A stretch of DNA of 64,000 nt from Mangrovimicrobium sediminis (GCF_004745945.1 NZ_SRLE01000002.1:186001-250000), one strand, 5' to 3'; shown: positions 26,933 to 35,779, counted from the stretch's first letter. Numbers and translations are program-made. The notes: generated from the letters alone by a model not told the origin.

Positions 26933-28652
26933 CAGTGCTGCCCTCCCCAAGGTAGCGTTTGCGCTTCTTCGGCTTGAGTTTGCTCAGGTCGGCCAACACC
27001 AGGCTGTCGACACAGTCCCCGAATTCGTGGTCCACGTTGAACGCGGTAAAGCTCACGCCGCCGGGTTCCATGGCCGAGGCGTAGTGCTTGTACAGCGTGG
27101 GGACGGGCAGGCCCTTCTCGGCCAGCGCGTCGCGCAGGGCGCGGAAGTCCTCGTCGTGGTCCGCGCCGCTGAATTCGCTGGCGAACTGTGCCTGCAGTTG
27201 CGGCGGGATGACGAAGGGCGTGCGTGCGCTGGCCTCGAGATCCGGGTTGCCATAGTACAGGTGGTGAAAGTGTGCGATGCGCGCGATGCCGTCCTCACCG
27301 TACAGGGCGCTCACTGAAGCGGGCCCGAACAGGTAGCGGTAGCGCGGGTACTTGCGCACGAAGGCGCCGATGCCGAACCACAGGTAGTCCAGGCTGTTGC
27401 GGTTCTGGTACTTCGGCTGCACGAAGCTGCGCCCCAGTTCCAGGCCCTGCTCCATGATCGGGCGCAGGTTCGGCCCGTAGTTGAACAGGGTGCTCGAGTA
27501 CAGGCCCGCCACGCCCTGGGTCTGCAGCAGCTTGTCCGCTTCGCCCAGGCGGTAGGCGCCGGCGATTTCCAGGCTCTCGCTGTCCCAGAGCACCAGTTGC
27601 TGGTAGTGGCTGTCGTAGCGGTCGATGTCACGCGGCTTGCCGGTGCCCTCGCCCACGGCGCGGAAGGTCAGCTCGCGCAGGCGGCCGATCTCGCGCATGA
27701 CACAGGGCGAATCCTGCATGCGGCACAGCACGATCAGCTTGCCGTCACCGGTTTCGCCGAGCTGCTCGGAAGCCTCGATCTCGCGCTTGAGCAGCAGGCG
27801 GTTCTCCGGGTGGGCAACGGTTTCCACCGACTGGAAGATCGGCTTGCCGCCGCGCGCCAGGCGGTACACGTGCTTGCGGAACATACCGGCCAGCTGTTTG
27901 GCGGACACGCCCAGACCCGCGTAGTGCTCGTGGGGAATCGGGTTGCCTACCCGTGCGTCCACGGTGTTGTGGCTTTGCTTGAACATCTCGCGCACCAGCC
28001 ACAGGGTAGAGAGCGGGCGGGCCAGGAATGAAAGACTGTAAAAGAAGAGCGAATTGCGCCCGGCCACGAACACCGGCAGGATCGGCGAGCGGGTGGCCGA
28101 GGCGATCTTGATAAAACCGTTCTGCCATTCGCCGTCGCGCACGCCCTTGGCGCCGAAACGCGATACCTCCCCGGCGGGGAAGATAATCAGCGCGCCGTCC
28201 TGTTCCAGGTGTTCGCGAATGCGCTTGAGGTTCTTCTTCGGCGTCGAACCGCCCATGTTGTGCACCGGCAGCAGTACCGGGTCCAGCGGCTGCAGGGCAC
28301 CGAGTACCTCGTTGGCGACTACTTTTACATCCGGCCGCACCTGGCGCACCAGTTGCAGGAGGGCGAGGCCGTCGAGCGAACCGATGGGATGATTGGCGGC
28401 GATTACCACGCGCCCGGAGGCGGGGATGCGAGCGCGCTCCTTGTCGGTCAGGCGCAGCGTGAAATCGAAGTAGCGCAGCGTCTGCTCGATGAAGTCGAAG
28501 CCGCGCAGGTGGGGGTAGTCCCTTTCAAATTGCTGGAAACGCGATTCGTAAAAGAGAAAGCCCAGGAAGCGGCCCAGCGTGCGCGACACGCGCTGGTGGC
28601 GCTGGACAAAATCGGGGTAGCGGCGTTCGAGGAACGCCTGTATTTCCAACAA
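26913..28652 (-). CDS. OlsF-like bifunctional acyltransferase (ornithine lipid synthesis)
   Basis: A 579-residue two-domain protein. The N-terminal half is a PlsC-like acyltransferase with NHPIGSLDGLALL as the catalytic region, then KVVANEVLGAL and ALIIFPAGEVSR. The C-terminal half is a GNAT/hemolysin-type N-acyltransferase with LRELTFRAVGEG, LWDSESLEIAGAYRLG, and QPKYQNRNSLDYLWFGIGAF. In OlsF of Serratia this fusion makes ornithine lipid: the C-terminal half adds the 3-hydroxyacyl group to ornithine and the N-terminal half adds the second acyl chain. I chose the TTG at 28652, nine bases after GGGAG, because no ATG fits and a small gene ends just upstream. Confidence 0.82.
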   Translation of the reverse strand: MLEIQAFLERRYPDFVQRHQRVSRTLGRFLGFLFYESRFQQFERDYPHLRGFDFIEQTLRYFDFTLRLTDKERARIPASGRVVIAANHPIGSLDGLALLQLVRQVRPDVKVVANEVLGALQPLDPVLLPVHNMGGSTPKKNLKRIREHLEQDGALIIFPAGEVSRFGAKGVRDGEWQNGFIKIASATRSPILPVFVAGRNSLFFYSLSFLARPLSTLWLVREMFKQSHNTVDARVGNPIPHEHYAGLGVSAKQLAGMFRKHVYRLARGGKPIFQSVETVAHPENRLLLKREIEASEQLGETGDGKLIVLCRMQDSPCVMREIGRLRELTFRAVGEGTGKPRDIDRYDSHYQQLVLWDSESLEIAGAYRLGEADKLLQTQGVAGLYSSTLFNYGPNLRPIMEQGLELGRSFVQPKYQNRNSLDYLWFGIGAFVRKYPRYRYLFGPASVSALYGEDGIARIAHFHHLYYGNPDLEASARTPFVIPPQLQAQFASEFSGADHDEDFRALRDALAEKGLPVPTLYKHYASAMEPGGVSFTAFNVDHEFGDCVDSLVLADLSKLKPKKRKRYLGEGSTDERTKT

Positions 28653-28665
28653 GGCGGCGCTCTCC

Positions 28666-28854
28666 CTACTGTTCGATCTGTGGCATGTCTTCGCTGTGCC
28701 ACACCGAACCGATACTGCGACCACTCTGGTGCTGGCCGGAGGCAAGTACGTCGATCTTGCCGCCGCGTTGCAGGTAGTCGCGAATCTGCGCGTCAATCTC
28801 TTCGCGCATACGGTTCTTTTCGCTCTCGTTCATGCGTTGCTGGTTTCTGCTCAT
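28666..28854 (-). CDS. Small protein with SutA-like RNA-polymerase-binding motif
   Basis: A 62-residue protein starting at ATG 28854 after a strong GGGAGGGG ribosome site. Its centre, REEIDAQIRDYLQRGGKIDVL, resembles the helix plus GGK(I/V) motif found in Pseudomonas SutA, a factor that contacts RNA polymerase in slow-growing cells. The rest is polar and probably disordered. It ends 13 bases before the acyltransferase start on the same strand, so both are likely cotranscribed. The SutA link rests on a short motif only. Confidence 0.5.
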   Translation of the reverse strand: MSRNQQRMNESEKNRMREEIDAQIRDYLQRGGKIDVLASGQHQSGRSIGSVWHSEDMPQIEQ

Positions 28855-29198
28855 CGGAGTCCCCTCCCGACTTTTGCCGGCAGCATCGCCTTTGCGTGTT
28901 ACAGGGGGACGAACTGGCGGTGAAGCTTTTATGAAGAGCCCACCGCCGCAGTATTCGTCTTACTTTGTGTGACATTTGCTGCACGTTTCTAGCTACTTTT
29001 GCGCCATTCAGGGCACGTTTTGCTAGCGGTTGCTAATTGTCATCGAACCGTCACATATCAATAACATTTCCGTCACCTCGCGCTTTTAGCATGCCGCCTG
29101 TTATCCAGTTGTGCGGATGCTGCTGCGCGCTTTGTCGGTGCGCCGCCCGCCAACTATTGCTTTTTCAACGAACAGCCGGTCCTGAGGCGTCCATTTTT
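28855..29198. other. Divergent 344-base intergenic region (promoters)
   Basis: No gene is apparent. It separates the SutA-like/OlsF genes (minus) from the large TonB receptor (plus). The right half is unusually AT-rich and holds the PhoB-box-like array at 29037-29076. A single ATGTCAC-type unit on the minus strand (28969-28975) lacks a phased partner and is not enough to claim a site for the minus-strand genes. Confidence 0.6.
29037..29092 (+). promoter_or_regulatory. PhoB-box-like array and -10 of the TonB receptor gene
   Basis: Four units start exactly 11 bases apart: TTGTCAT (29037), CCGTCAC (29048), CAATAAC (29059) and CCGTCAC (29070), separated by four-base spacers CGAA, ATAT and ATTT. 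Units 1, 2 and 4 match CTGTCA(T/C) at six of seven positions. TAGCAT at 29087-29092 lies ten bases after the last unit, where the -10 of a PhoB-activated promoter normally sits, about 105 bases ahead of the start codon. Activation by PhoB is inferred. Confidence 0.62.
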
Positions 29199-32100
29199 AT
29201 GAAGAGATTCATCAGCTTTGTGGGGATAGCCCTGTCCCTGATGTCACATCAGGTGTTGGCCGCTACGGTCTATGTCGCGGTGTTCCTCGACGAAGCGCCC
29301 CTGAGCGGCGTCTACGTGACGCTGGACGATGTGCCGCTGGGTGTCACCAATGAACGGGGCGCCGCCCAGACTCTGGTCGGCGATGGCGAGCACAAACTCG
29401 AGTTGTCCGACGACGACATCACGCTGCCCGTCACTTTCTCATCCTCAGCCGATGAAGATGTCGAAGTCCGCGTGGTGTTCCACGAGGCTGAAGGTGTCGA
29501 GCCGGTCATCGATATTCGCAAGTTCGATGAGGGCGCGACCGGCGCGAGCGGCTACATCACCGGTACCGTCACCGACGTCGCGGGCCTTCCGATTGCGGGC
29601 GCCACCGTGACCGCACCCGGCTCGGGCGCCAGTGCCACCACCGATGCCGACGGCATCTACGTGCTGCAGGTGCCGCGCGGCGACTATCCGCTGGAGGTGT
29701 CTGCCGAGGGCTATAACGACGCCACCATGGGCCGCCTACACGTGATGGCGGACATGGGCGTGACCGTGGGTGTGACCCTGCGCGAGCCGACCCCGGCTGG
29801 CACTTCGGTCGCCCTGCCCTCGACCCAGGTCGAGGAAGTTATCGTCATGGGCGTGTTCCAGGCGACCGAGAATTCCGCGGACATCGAGCGCTTCGCCACC
29901 ACCATCACTAACGCGATCGACGTCGCCCAGCTCGAGCGTTTCGGCGACAGCGACGTGGCCTCCGCGCTGAACCGCGTGGTCGGCGTCGCGGTTACCGACG
30001 ACAAATACGCCACGGTGCGCGGCCTCGACGGCCGCTACATCTCCAGCACCCTGAACGGCCTGCTGATGCCGAGTACCGACCCGCAGCGCCGCGACGTGCA
30101 GCTCGACCTGTTCCCGACCAACATCCTCGGTGGCATCGAGATCCAGAAGTCCTATACCCCGGACCAGCTGGCCACCACCACCGGCGGCTCGATCAAGATC
30201 CTGACCAAGGGCATTCCCGACGAACGCGTGCTGAAGGTCTCGGGTTCCCTTGGTTACAACTTCGACTTCACCGGCGACGACATCGTCTCCCATCGCGGCA
30301 GCAACACCGACTGGGCGGGCTTTGACAGCGGCCTGCGCAAGCTGCCGCAAAGTGTGGTCAATGCCACTGACGGCGGCCGCTCGCTGACCATCTGTGATCC
30401 GTCTGTCGACCCTGTGCGCTGTACCTCCGAGTTGGAAGCCGCACAGCTGGGCGTGAAGTTCCAGGATGACTACAACCTGAAGGACAAGACCGCACTGCCC
30501 GACGGCGGTGTCTCGGTGGCCTTTGGTGACCGCCTGCAGGCCGGCGACAGCTCCAACGAATGGGGCTACTACCTCGCCGCGGACTACGACTACAGCACCA
30601 GCGATCGCGGCGACGCCGAGCTGACCAACCCGCTGGATACCACCGGCTTCTACAACCGCGCCAGCGAGACCGTCAACGTGAACGGCTACGGCGTGGTCGG
30701 CTACGAGTACGGCGCCGCCAACGAGATCCTCAGCAAGACCACCCTGCTGCGCAGCACCGACGACACCACCCGTCACGAAGTGGGTGTCGATCTCGAGGGC
30801 AGCGAAGTCGACAAGACCATCTTCCAGTACGTCGAGCGCCAGTTCTTCTCCCAGGCCTTCACCGGCCACAACGACTGGGACCTGGACCACGGCATGCACG
30901 CTATCGACTGGCGTGTGGCCTACTCGCGCACCAACCGCGACGAGCCGGACCGCCGCCAGTACACCTATTTCAACGGCAACCTGTCCACCTCCGCCTTCGA
31001 GCGCCGCTGGTCGGAGCTCGAGGAAGACGCCATCGACGTGGTGTTGGACTACACCTTCACCCTGGACTGGGGCCAGCTCTCCAGCACCGACTTCAAGGCC
31101 GGTGTGCTGTGGTCGGACAAGGAGCGTGAAGTGGAGCAGTATCGCTTCGGTATCCGCCTCGGCGACCGCCGCGATATCTCGCTGGGCATCGACCAAGACC
31201 TGGAGAAGGACATCCTGCCCTACTACAACTTCGCCCTGGATCGCGTGCGCCTGGCGGCCAACACCGCGGACACCGACTCCTACGACTCCACCGAGGAGAT
31301 CAAGGCCTACTACCTCACCACCGACACCGAGTTCGGCGAGGACTGGAGCATGACCCTGGGTGCGCGCTACGAGGACTTCTCCCAGGAGCTGTCCTACCCC
31401 AACCAGACCGGCGCGGACAACCTGCTCGAGGCCGACGACTGGTACCCGGCATTCGCCCTGACCTGGCGCCCCACCGAGGAGATCCAGGTGCGCGGCGGCT
31501 GGAGCGAGACCGTCTCCTACCCGGGCCTGATCGAGCGTTCCGAGTCGCTGTCCTACGACCCGGAAACCGACGACCCGATCTTCGGTAACCCGGACCTCGA
31601 TGTCTCCACCATCGAGAACCTGGACCTGCGTGTCGAGTACTACTTCGCCGAGACCAGCAGCGTGTCGCTGGCGGTGTTCTCGAAGAAGATCGACAAGCCG
31701 ATCGAGACTGCACTGCCCGACGCCTCCGGCTCCGCGGCCAGCGGTATCACCTTCCGCAACCAGGACTCCGCGGACCTGCTCGGCGTCGAGCTGGACGGCC
31801 AGATGGACCTGCTGGACGAGGCCGATTACCTGCTGTTCGTCGGCGGCAACATCTCCTACATCGACTCCGAGGTTGAACTGGGTCCGGATTCCCTGCGCCT
31901 CGAGGGCGCCGCGGCCAACGGTCGCCAGTTGCAGGGCCAGTCCGAGTGGCTGGCCAACATCCAGATCGGCTTCGACCACTACCCTACTGACCAGAAATTC
32001 ACCTTCCTAGTGAACTGGTTCGACGACCGCATCTTCCGCATCGCCCGCGGCGCGGCCACCGGCCCCGAGATCGAGGCGGGCAGGGTACTGATCGACCTGA

Positions 32101-32255
32101 CCTACGAAAAGATGTTCGGCGAAAACTTCACCGTCGAAGCGGCGATCAAGAATCTACTCAACGAGAAAGTGGATTACGAGCAGAACGGCAGGACCATCGA
32201 GAGCTACCAGACCGGTACTTCGATCGGCGTGACGCTTAACTACGAATTCCTGTGA
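29199..32255 (+). CDS. TonB-dependent receptor with N-terminal carboxypeptidase-regulatory-like domain
   Basis: A 1018-residue outer-membrane receptor. The signal peptide ends near HQVLAA. The first 90 mature residues form a beta-rich domain, followed by a CarboxypepD_reg-like domain (ITGTVTDVAGLPIAGATVTAPGSG...EVSAEGYNDA, about residues 118-185). The TonB box is EEVIVMG, the plug has TVRGLDGRYISSTLNGLLMPSTDPQRRDVQLDLFPTN, and the barrel ends in a terminal aromatic strand (LNYEFL). The plug type matches large receptors for unknown polymers or organics. Its partner is the beta-helix lipoprotein gene 115 bases downstream. The PhoB-like array upstream suggests phosphate-starvation control. The ATG at 29199 gives the signal peptide. 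Confidence 0.9.
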   Translation: MKRFISFVGIALSLMSHQVLAATVYVAVFLDEAPLSGVYVTLDDVPLGVTNERGAAQTLVGDGEHKLELSDDDITLPVTFSSSADEDVEVRVVFHEAEGVEPVIDIRKFDEGATGASGYITGTVTDVAGLPIAGATVTAPGSGASATTDADGIYVLQVPRGDYPLEVSAEGYNDATMGRLHVMADMGVTVGVTLREPTPAGTSVALPSTQVEEVIVMGVFQATENSADIERFATTITNAIDVAQLERFGDSDVASALNRVVGVAVTDDKYATVRGLDGRYISSTLNGLLMPSTDPQRRDVQLDLFPTNILGGIEIQKSYTPDQLATTTGGSIKILTKGIPDERVLKVSGSLGYNFDFTGDDIVSHRGSNTDWAGFDSGLRKLPQSVVNATDGGRSLTICDPSVDPVRCTSELEAAQLGVKFQDDYNLKDKTALPDGGVSVAFGDRLQAGDSSNEWGYYLAADYDYSTSDRGDAELTNPLDTTGFYNRASETVNVNGYGVVGYEYGAANEILSKTTLLRSTDDTTRHEVGVDLEGSEVDKTIFQYVERQFFSQAFTGHNDWDLDHGMHAIDWRVAYSRTNRDEPDRRQYTYFNGNLSTSAFERRWSELEEDAIDVVLDYTFTLDWGQLSSTDFKAGVLWSDKEREVEQYRFGIRLGDRRDISLGIDQDLEKDILPYYNFALDRVRLAANTADTDSYDSTEEIKAYYLTTDTEFGEDWSMTLGARYEDFSQELSYPNQTGADNLLEADDWYPAFALTWRPTEEIQVRGGWSETVSYPGLIERSESLSYDPETDDPIFGNPDLDVSTIENLDLRVEYYFAETSSVSLAVFSKKIDKPIETALPDASGSAASGITFRNQDSADLLGVELDGQMDLLDEADYLLFVGGNISYIDSEVELGPDSLRLEGAAANGRQLQGQSEWLANIQIGFDHYPTDQKFTFLVNWFDDRIFRIARGAATGPEIEAGRVLIDLTYEKMFGENFTVEAAIKNLLNEKVDYEQNGRTIESYQTGTSIGVTLNYEFL

Positions 32256-32370
32256 TGGGCGAAGCGGCAGCGCGGCTTTCGCGGGCAGTGGTAGGGGCAT
32301 CGTTTCGATGCAAGACGGGAAACCGATTAACCAACATTCTTCTGACTGTTAACTGTTAAAGGAAATATCC

Positions 32371-35190
32371 ATGTTACAGCGCAAACTCATGGTAGCGGTC
32401 CTTCTCGCCGCAACAGCCCTTGCCGGCTGTAGCGGTGACGAGGGTGACGACGTAACCATCAATATCGATGCGGGCCCGAGCGAGCCCAATGTTCCCGGTC
32501 CCAACGAACCGACCAACGGCGATTGCGACACGGTGGTTGAGGCCGACTTCGTCAGCTTCAACGACGACTGCTCCGTGGGCACCATCTCCGGCGTGATCGA
32601 CGAGGACTACACCCTGATCGTGACCGTGCAGTGGCGCCTCGACGGCACCGTCCGCGTCGGCAACGGCAACCAGAATGTCGCCGACATGGCCGACGTGCAG
32701 GCGATCAAGGATGCCGGCGTAACGCTGACCATCGAGCCGGGCACCGACATCCGCGCCTTCGACACCGGCGCCCTGCTGGTAACCCGCGGCTCCATGCTGA
32801 TGGCCGAGGGCACTGCGAGCGACCCCATCACCTTCAGCTCCCTGGACGACAACTACGACGGCCTGGGCGAATGGGGTGGCGTGATCATCCAGGGTTTCGC
32901 CCCGCAGTATGGCCAGGGCGGCACCGGCCCCTGCTTCGGCAGCGGCGAAGTGTGTAACGTCGAGGGTGAGGGCGGCACCGAGGTTGCGGTGTACGGCGGT
33001 AACGACCCCTCCGACAACAGCGGCGTACTGCGCTTCGTGCGCATCGCCGAGGGTGGCCTGGTGGCCGGCCCGAACAACGAGATCAACGGACTGACCCTGC
33101 AGGGCGTGGGTTACGGCACTGAGATCGAGTACGTACAGGTGCACAACAACCTGGATGACGGCATCGAGTGGTTCGGCGGCACCGCCAGCGTCAAGCACGT
33201 GGTGCTGACCGGCAACGACGATGACGATATCGACTTCGACGAAGGCTTTAAGGGCAACATCCAGTACGCCATCGTCATCAAGGACCAGGAGAAAGAGTCG
33301 CCCACCGGCTCCAACGACCCGCGCGCCATCGAGGCCAACTCCTCTGACGACGAGTACGTGCCCGAGACCGAGGCAGTCATCTCCAACGTGACCATCATCG
33401 GCGGTCCGGTGAACAACAACCCCGACAGCGACGCCGGCGCCCAGCCTGGCATGCGCCTGCGCGGTGCGGTCAACACCAACATCTTCAACACCTCTGTCGC
33501 CTGGTTCGACGCGGGCTGTATCCGCATCGACGACGCCGACGTGAACGGCGACGGCTCAGTCATCGTGCCCTCCATGATCAGCCTGACCAACGTGCTCAAC
33601 GACTGTGAAGGGGGCATCTACAACAAGCGCGCGGCCGACGCCGAGAGCAACGTTGTGATGGAGACCCTGACCTACAGCGACACCCTGGCGATCAACGAGC
33701 CGGCGGCTATGCTGGGCTCTGCGCCGACCATCATGCCGGCCAACAACGGCTCCAGCTTCGTGTTCGAAGAGACCAACTACGTGGGTGCTGTTGATCCCGC
33801 GGCCTCCACCGGCTGGTGGCAGGGCTGGACCATCGAAGGTTCCGTGGGCGAGAGCGAGCCGGTGCAGGACGCCAGCTTCGTCAGCTGTAACGCCGACCAG
33901 ACCCAGTGCACCGTCGAAGGCGTGATCGACCAGGATTACACCTTTGTCGCCGGTGTCGAATGGCGCCTGTCCGGTGAAGTGATTGTAGGTACCGGCAACG
34001 GCACCGTGAACAACGACGCTGACGTACAGGCCGTGCGCGATGCAGGTGTGACACTGACCATCCGCCCCGGCGTGGAGGTGAAAGCCTTCGACGACGGTTC
34101 ACTGCTGGTTACCCGCGGCTCCAAGCTGATGGCGGTAGGTTCAGCGGCCAGCCCGATCACCTTCTCCAGCCTCGACGACGACTTCGACGGCGAAGGCGAG
34201 TGGGGCGGCGTGATCATCCAGGGCTTCGCCCCGCAGTACGGCCAGGGCGGTACCGGTCCGTGTTTCGGTTCCGGCACTGTGTGTAACGTGGTTGGCGAAG
34301 GCGGCACTATCGTCGGCAACTACGGTGGCAACGATCCCGCGGACAACAGCGGCATGCTGCGCTACGTGCGCATCGCCGAGGGCGGCCTGGTCGCCGGTCC
34401 GAACAACGAGATCAACGGCCTCACCCTGCAGGGCGTCGGCTACGGCACGGATATCCAGTACATCCATGTCCACGGCAACCTGGACGATGGCATCGAGTGG
34501 TTCGGCGGTACCGTCAACGTCAAGTACGCAGTGCTGACCAACAACGACGATGACGACATCGACTTCGACGAAGGCTACAAGGGCAACATCCAGTACGCCA
34601 TCGTGCGCAAGAACCCGAACAAGTCTGCGCCCACCGGCTCCAACGACCCGCGCGGCATCGAGGCCAACTCCTCCGATGACGAGTATGTCCCGGAAACCGA
34701 GGCAGTCCTGGCCAACATCCTGGTCCTGGGTAGCGACGTCAACAACAACACCGAGAGCGACGCCGGCGCCCAGCCTGGCATGCGCCTGCGCGGTGCGCTG
34801 ATGGTCTCCATCTTCAACACCGCGGTGCGCGACTTCGATGTGGGCTGTGTGCGCATCGACGACGCCGACGTGAATGGCGATGACAGCCTGATCGTCGAGT
34901 CTGACGTCACCCTGGTGAACGTGCTTGGCGAGTGTGCCGACGGCTTCTACAACAAGCGCGAGGCTGACACCGAAGTGAACGCGGGCGAGTCCACCAACAC
35001 CGGCGTAACCGTCGATGGCGCCTACGCGCTGACCGACGCCGAAGCCCTGGTGACCCCGCCGAGCATTACTGCGGTGGACAACGGTTCCGGCTTCGTCTTC
35101 GACGAGACCGACTTCGTCGGCGCGGTCGAGCCGGGCACGTCAGCGGGCGCTGCCTGGTGGAGCGGCTGGACGATCCCGGGCGCGCTGTAA
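32371..35190 (+). CDS. Surface-type lipoprotein with duplicated beta-helix-like domains
   Basis: A 939-residue lipoprotein with lipobox TALAGCS (Cys20), then a short acidic linker and two copies of a roughly 440-residue unit (about residues 55-490 and 498-939). Shared landmarks include ADVQAIKDAGVTLTI-type openings, GEWGGVIIQGFAPQYGQGG, EGGLVAGPNNEINGLTLQGVGYGT, DDGIEWFGGT, NNDDDDIDFDEG and SDAGAQPGMRLRGA. The N/D-rich strand-turn pattern fits a right-handed beta-helix. Similar proteins occur in Bacteroidota beside TonB receptors. It probably binds substrate at the cell surface for the adjacent receptor, like SusD or TbpB do, but the family has no established function known to me. Confidence 0.85.
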   Translation: MLQRKLMVAVLLAATALAGCSGDEGDDVTINIDAGPSEPNVPGPNEPTNGDCDTVVEADFVSFNDDCSVGTISGVIDEDYTLIVTVQWRLDGTVRVGNGNQNVADMADVQAIKDAGVTLTIEPGTDIRAFDTGALLVTRGSMLMAEGTASDPITFSSLDDNYDGLGEWGGVIIQGFAPQYGQGGTGPCFGSGEVCNVEGEGGTEVAVYGGNDPSDNSGVLRFVRIAEGGLVAGPNNEINGLTLQGVGYGTEIEYVQVHNNLDDGIEWFGGTASVKHVVLTGNDDDDIDFDEGFKGNIQYAIVIKDQEKESPTGSNDPRAIEANSSDDEYVPETEAVISNVTIIGGPVNNNPDSDAGAQPGMRLRGAVNTNIFNTSVAWFDAGCIRIDDADVNGDGSVIVPSMISLTNVLNDCEGGIYNKRAADAESNVVMETLTYSDTLAINEPAAMLGSAPTIMPANNGSSFVFEETNYVGAVDPAASTGWWQGWTIEGSVGESEPVQDASFVSCNADQTQCTVEGVIDQDYTFVAGVEWRLSGEVIVGTGNGTVNNDADVQAVRDAGVTLTIRPGVEVKAFDDGSLLVTRGSKLMAVGSAASPITFSSLDDDFDGEGEWGGVIIQGFAPQYGQGGTGPCFGSGTVCNVVGEGGTIVGNYGGNDPADNSGMLRYVRIAEGGLVAGPNNEINGLTLQGVGYGTDIQYIHVHGNLDDGIEWFGGTVNVKYAVLTNNDDDDIDFDEGYKGNIQYAIVRKNPNKSAPTGSNDPRGIEANSSDDEYVPETEAVLANILVLGSDVNNNTESDAGAQPGMRLRGALMVSIFNTAVRDFDVGCVRIDDADVNGDDSLIVESDVTLVNVLGECADGFYNKREADTEVNAGESTNTGVTVDGAYALTDAEALVTPPSITAVDNGSGFVFDETDFVGAVEPGTSAGAAWWSGWTIPGAL

Positions 35191-35212
35191 GCTTCGGGGC
35201 AATAGCCGAACC

Positions 35213-35238
35213 GGGGTCAGAGTCGCGACTCTGACCCC
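35213..35238. repeat. Perfect 26-bp palindrome with GGGGTCAGA arms (REP-like)
   Basis: GGGGTCAGAGTCG followed by its exact complement CGACTCTGACCCC makes a gapless 26-bp palindrome 22 bases after the lipoprotein stop. It shares the GGGGTCAGA core with the inverted repeat at 773-820. A gapless palindrome can extrude as a cruciform or act as a dimer-binding site. A separate terminator follows, so termination is not its only possible role. Confidence 0.85.
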
Positions 35239-35307
35239 TCTCTCACAGCAAAACCAAAAACGCGCCCGGAAGGACGCGTGGATCGATGAAAAAATCTAGG
35301 TGTATTG

Positions 35308-35332
35308 AGCCGGCTTCACAGCCGGCTTTTTT
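35308..35332 (+). terminator. Intrinsic terminator after the receptor/lipoprotein operon
   Basis: The stem AGCCGGCT / AGCCGGCT (35308-35315 and 35320-35327) with a TCAC loop is followed by TTTTTT. It lies 118 bases after the lipoprotein stop on the plus strand, just before the convergent secreted-protein gene. Confidence 0.85.
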
Positions 35333-35355
35333 ATGCCCGCGAGTTTATCTGCGAC

Positions 35356-35682
35356 TCAGGTTCCGACGCTGATCAGGCGGGTCTGGACGCTGCCGTCCTT
35401 GTTCTCCTGGTAGCGCAGCTTGACCTCGCTGCCTTCCGGCGCGTTGGTCACGCGCGGATCCGAGGGCAACTGGAATTCCAGCTTCTCGCCGCGGCGTACA
35501 CGGCAGCGGGATTCCTCGTCGTATTTGGACATGGAGTGGAACTGCACGGTGGTCGCCTGTTCGGCGCCCTCGCCGGAGCGTGCGACCGTGCCCTCGAGCA
35601 GGCAGTCGCGCGGACCCGCGCTGGCAGTGCCGGCCGCGGCGGCCAGGGCGATGGTGGACAGGGCAATGGCAAACTTATTCAT
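35356..35682 (-). CDS. Small secreted protein of unknown function
   Basis: A 108-residue protein with a clear signal peptide (MNKFAIALSTIALAAAAGTASA) and a mature part of about 85 residues that contains two cysteines (PRDCLLEG and ESRCRVRRGE), likely disulfide-bonded in the periplasm. The alternating pattern in TTVQFHSMSKYDEESRCRVRRGEKLEFQLPSDP suggests a small beta-sandwich. I do not recognise the family. It starts at ATG 35682 after an AGGAGG-like site (ggaggtagttaccatg in the transcribed strand). It faces the terminator of the receptor operon. Confidence 0.75.
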   Translation of the reverse strand: MNKFAIALSTIALAAAAGTASAGPRDCLLEGTVARSGEGAEQATTVQFHSMSKYDEESRCRVRRGEKLEFQLPSDPRVTNAPEGSEVKLRYQENKDGSVQTRLISVGT

Positions 35683-35761
35683 GGTAACTACCTCCTTGCT
35701 ATGGGGCGCAACTCAACCGCTGGGCACCCGCGTGACGGCTCACGCCGTTGAATTCATGTAA

Positions 35762-35779
35762 CTGTCACATTCTTGTAGC
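35762..35779 (+). promoter_or_regulatory. PhoB-box-like pair CTGTCAC-N4-TTGTAGC
   Basis: CTGTCAC at 35762-35768 is a full match to the Pho-box half unit; TTGTAGC (4 of 7) follows at exactly 11 bases after the AT-rich spacer ATTC. It lies 80 bases upstream of the minus-strand secreted-protein gene but is oriented for the plus strand, so its target is uncertain. Confidence 0.4.

Noticed and set aside
28969-28975. Single Pho-box-like unit in reverse orientation upstream of the OlsF operon
   Set aside because: No second unit at 11-bp distance in that orientation; one heptamer is expected by chance.
29736-31979. 747-residue open frame opposite the large TonB receptor
   Set aside because: Composition is Val/Gly/Asp-rich with no recognisable domain; the plus-strand receptor is clearly the coding strand.
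35308-35332. Reading the AGCCGGCT hairpin as a bidirectional terminator
   Set aside because: The T-run is only on the plus-strand side, so it serves the lipoprotein operon; support for the minus strand is weak.
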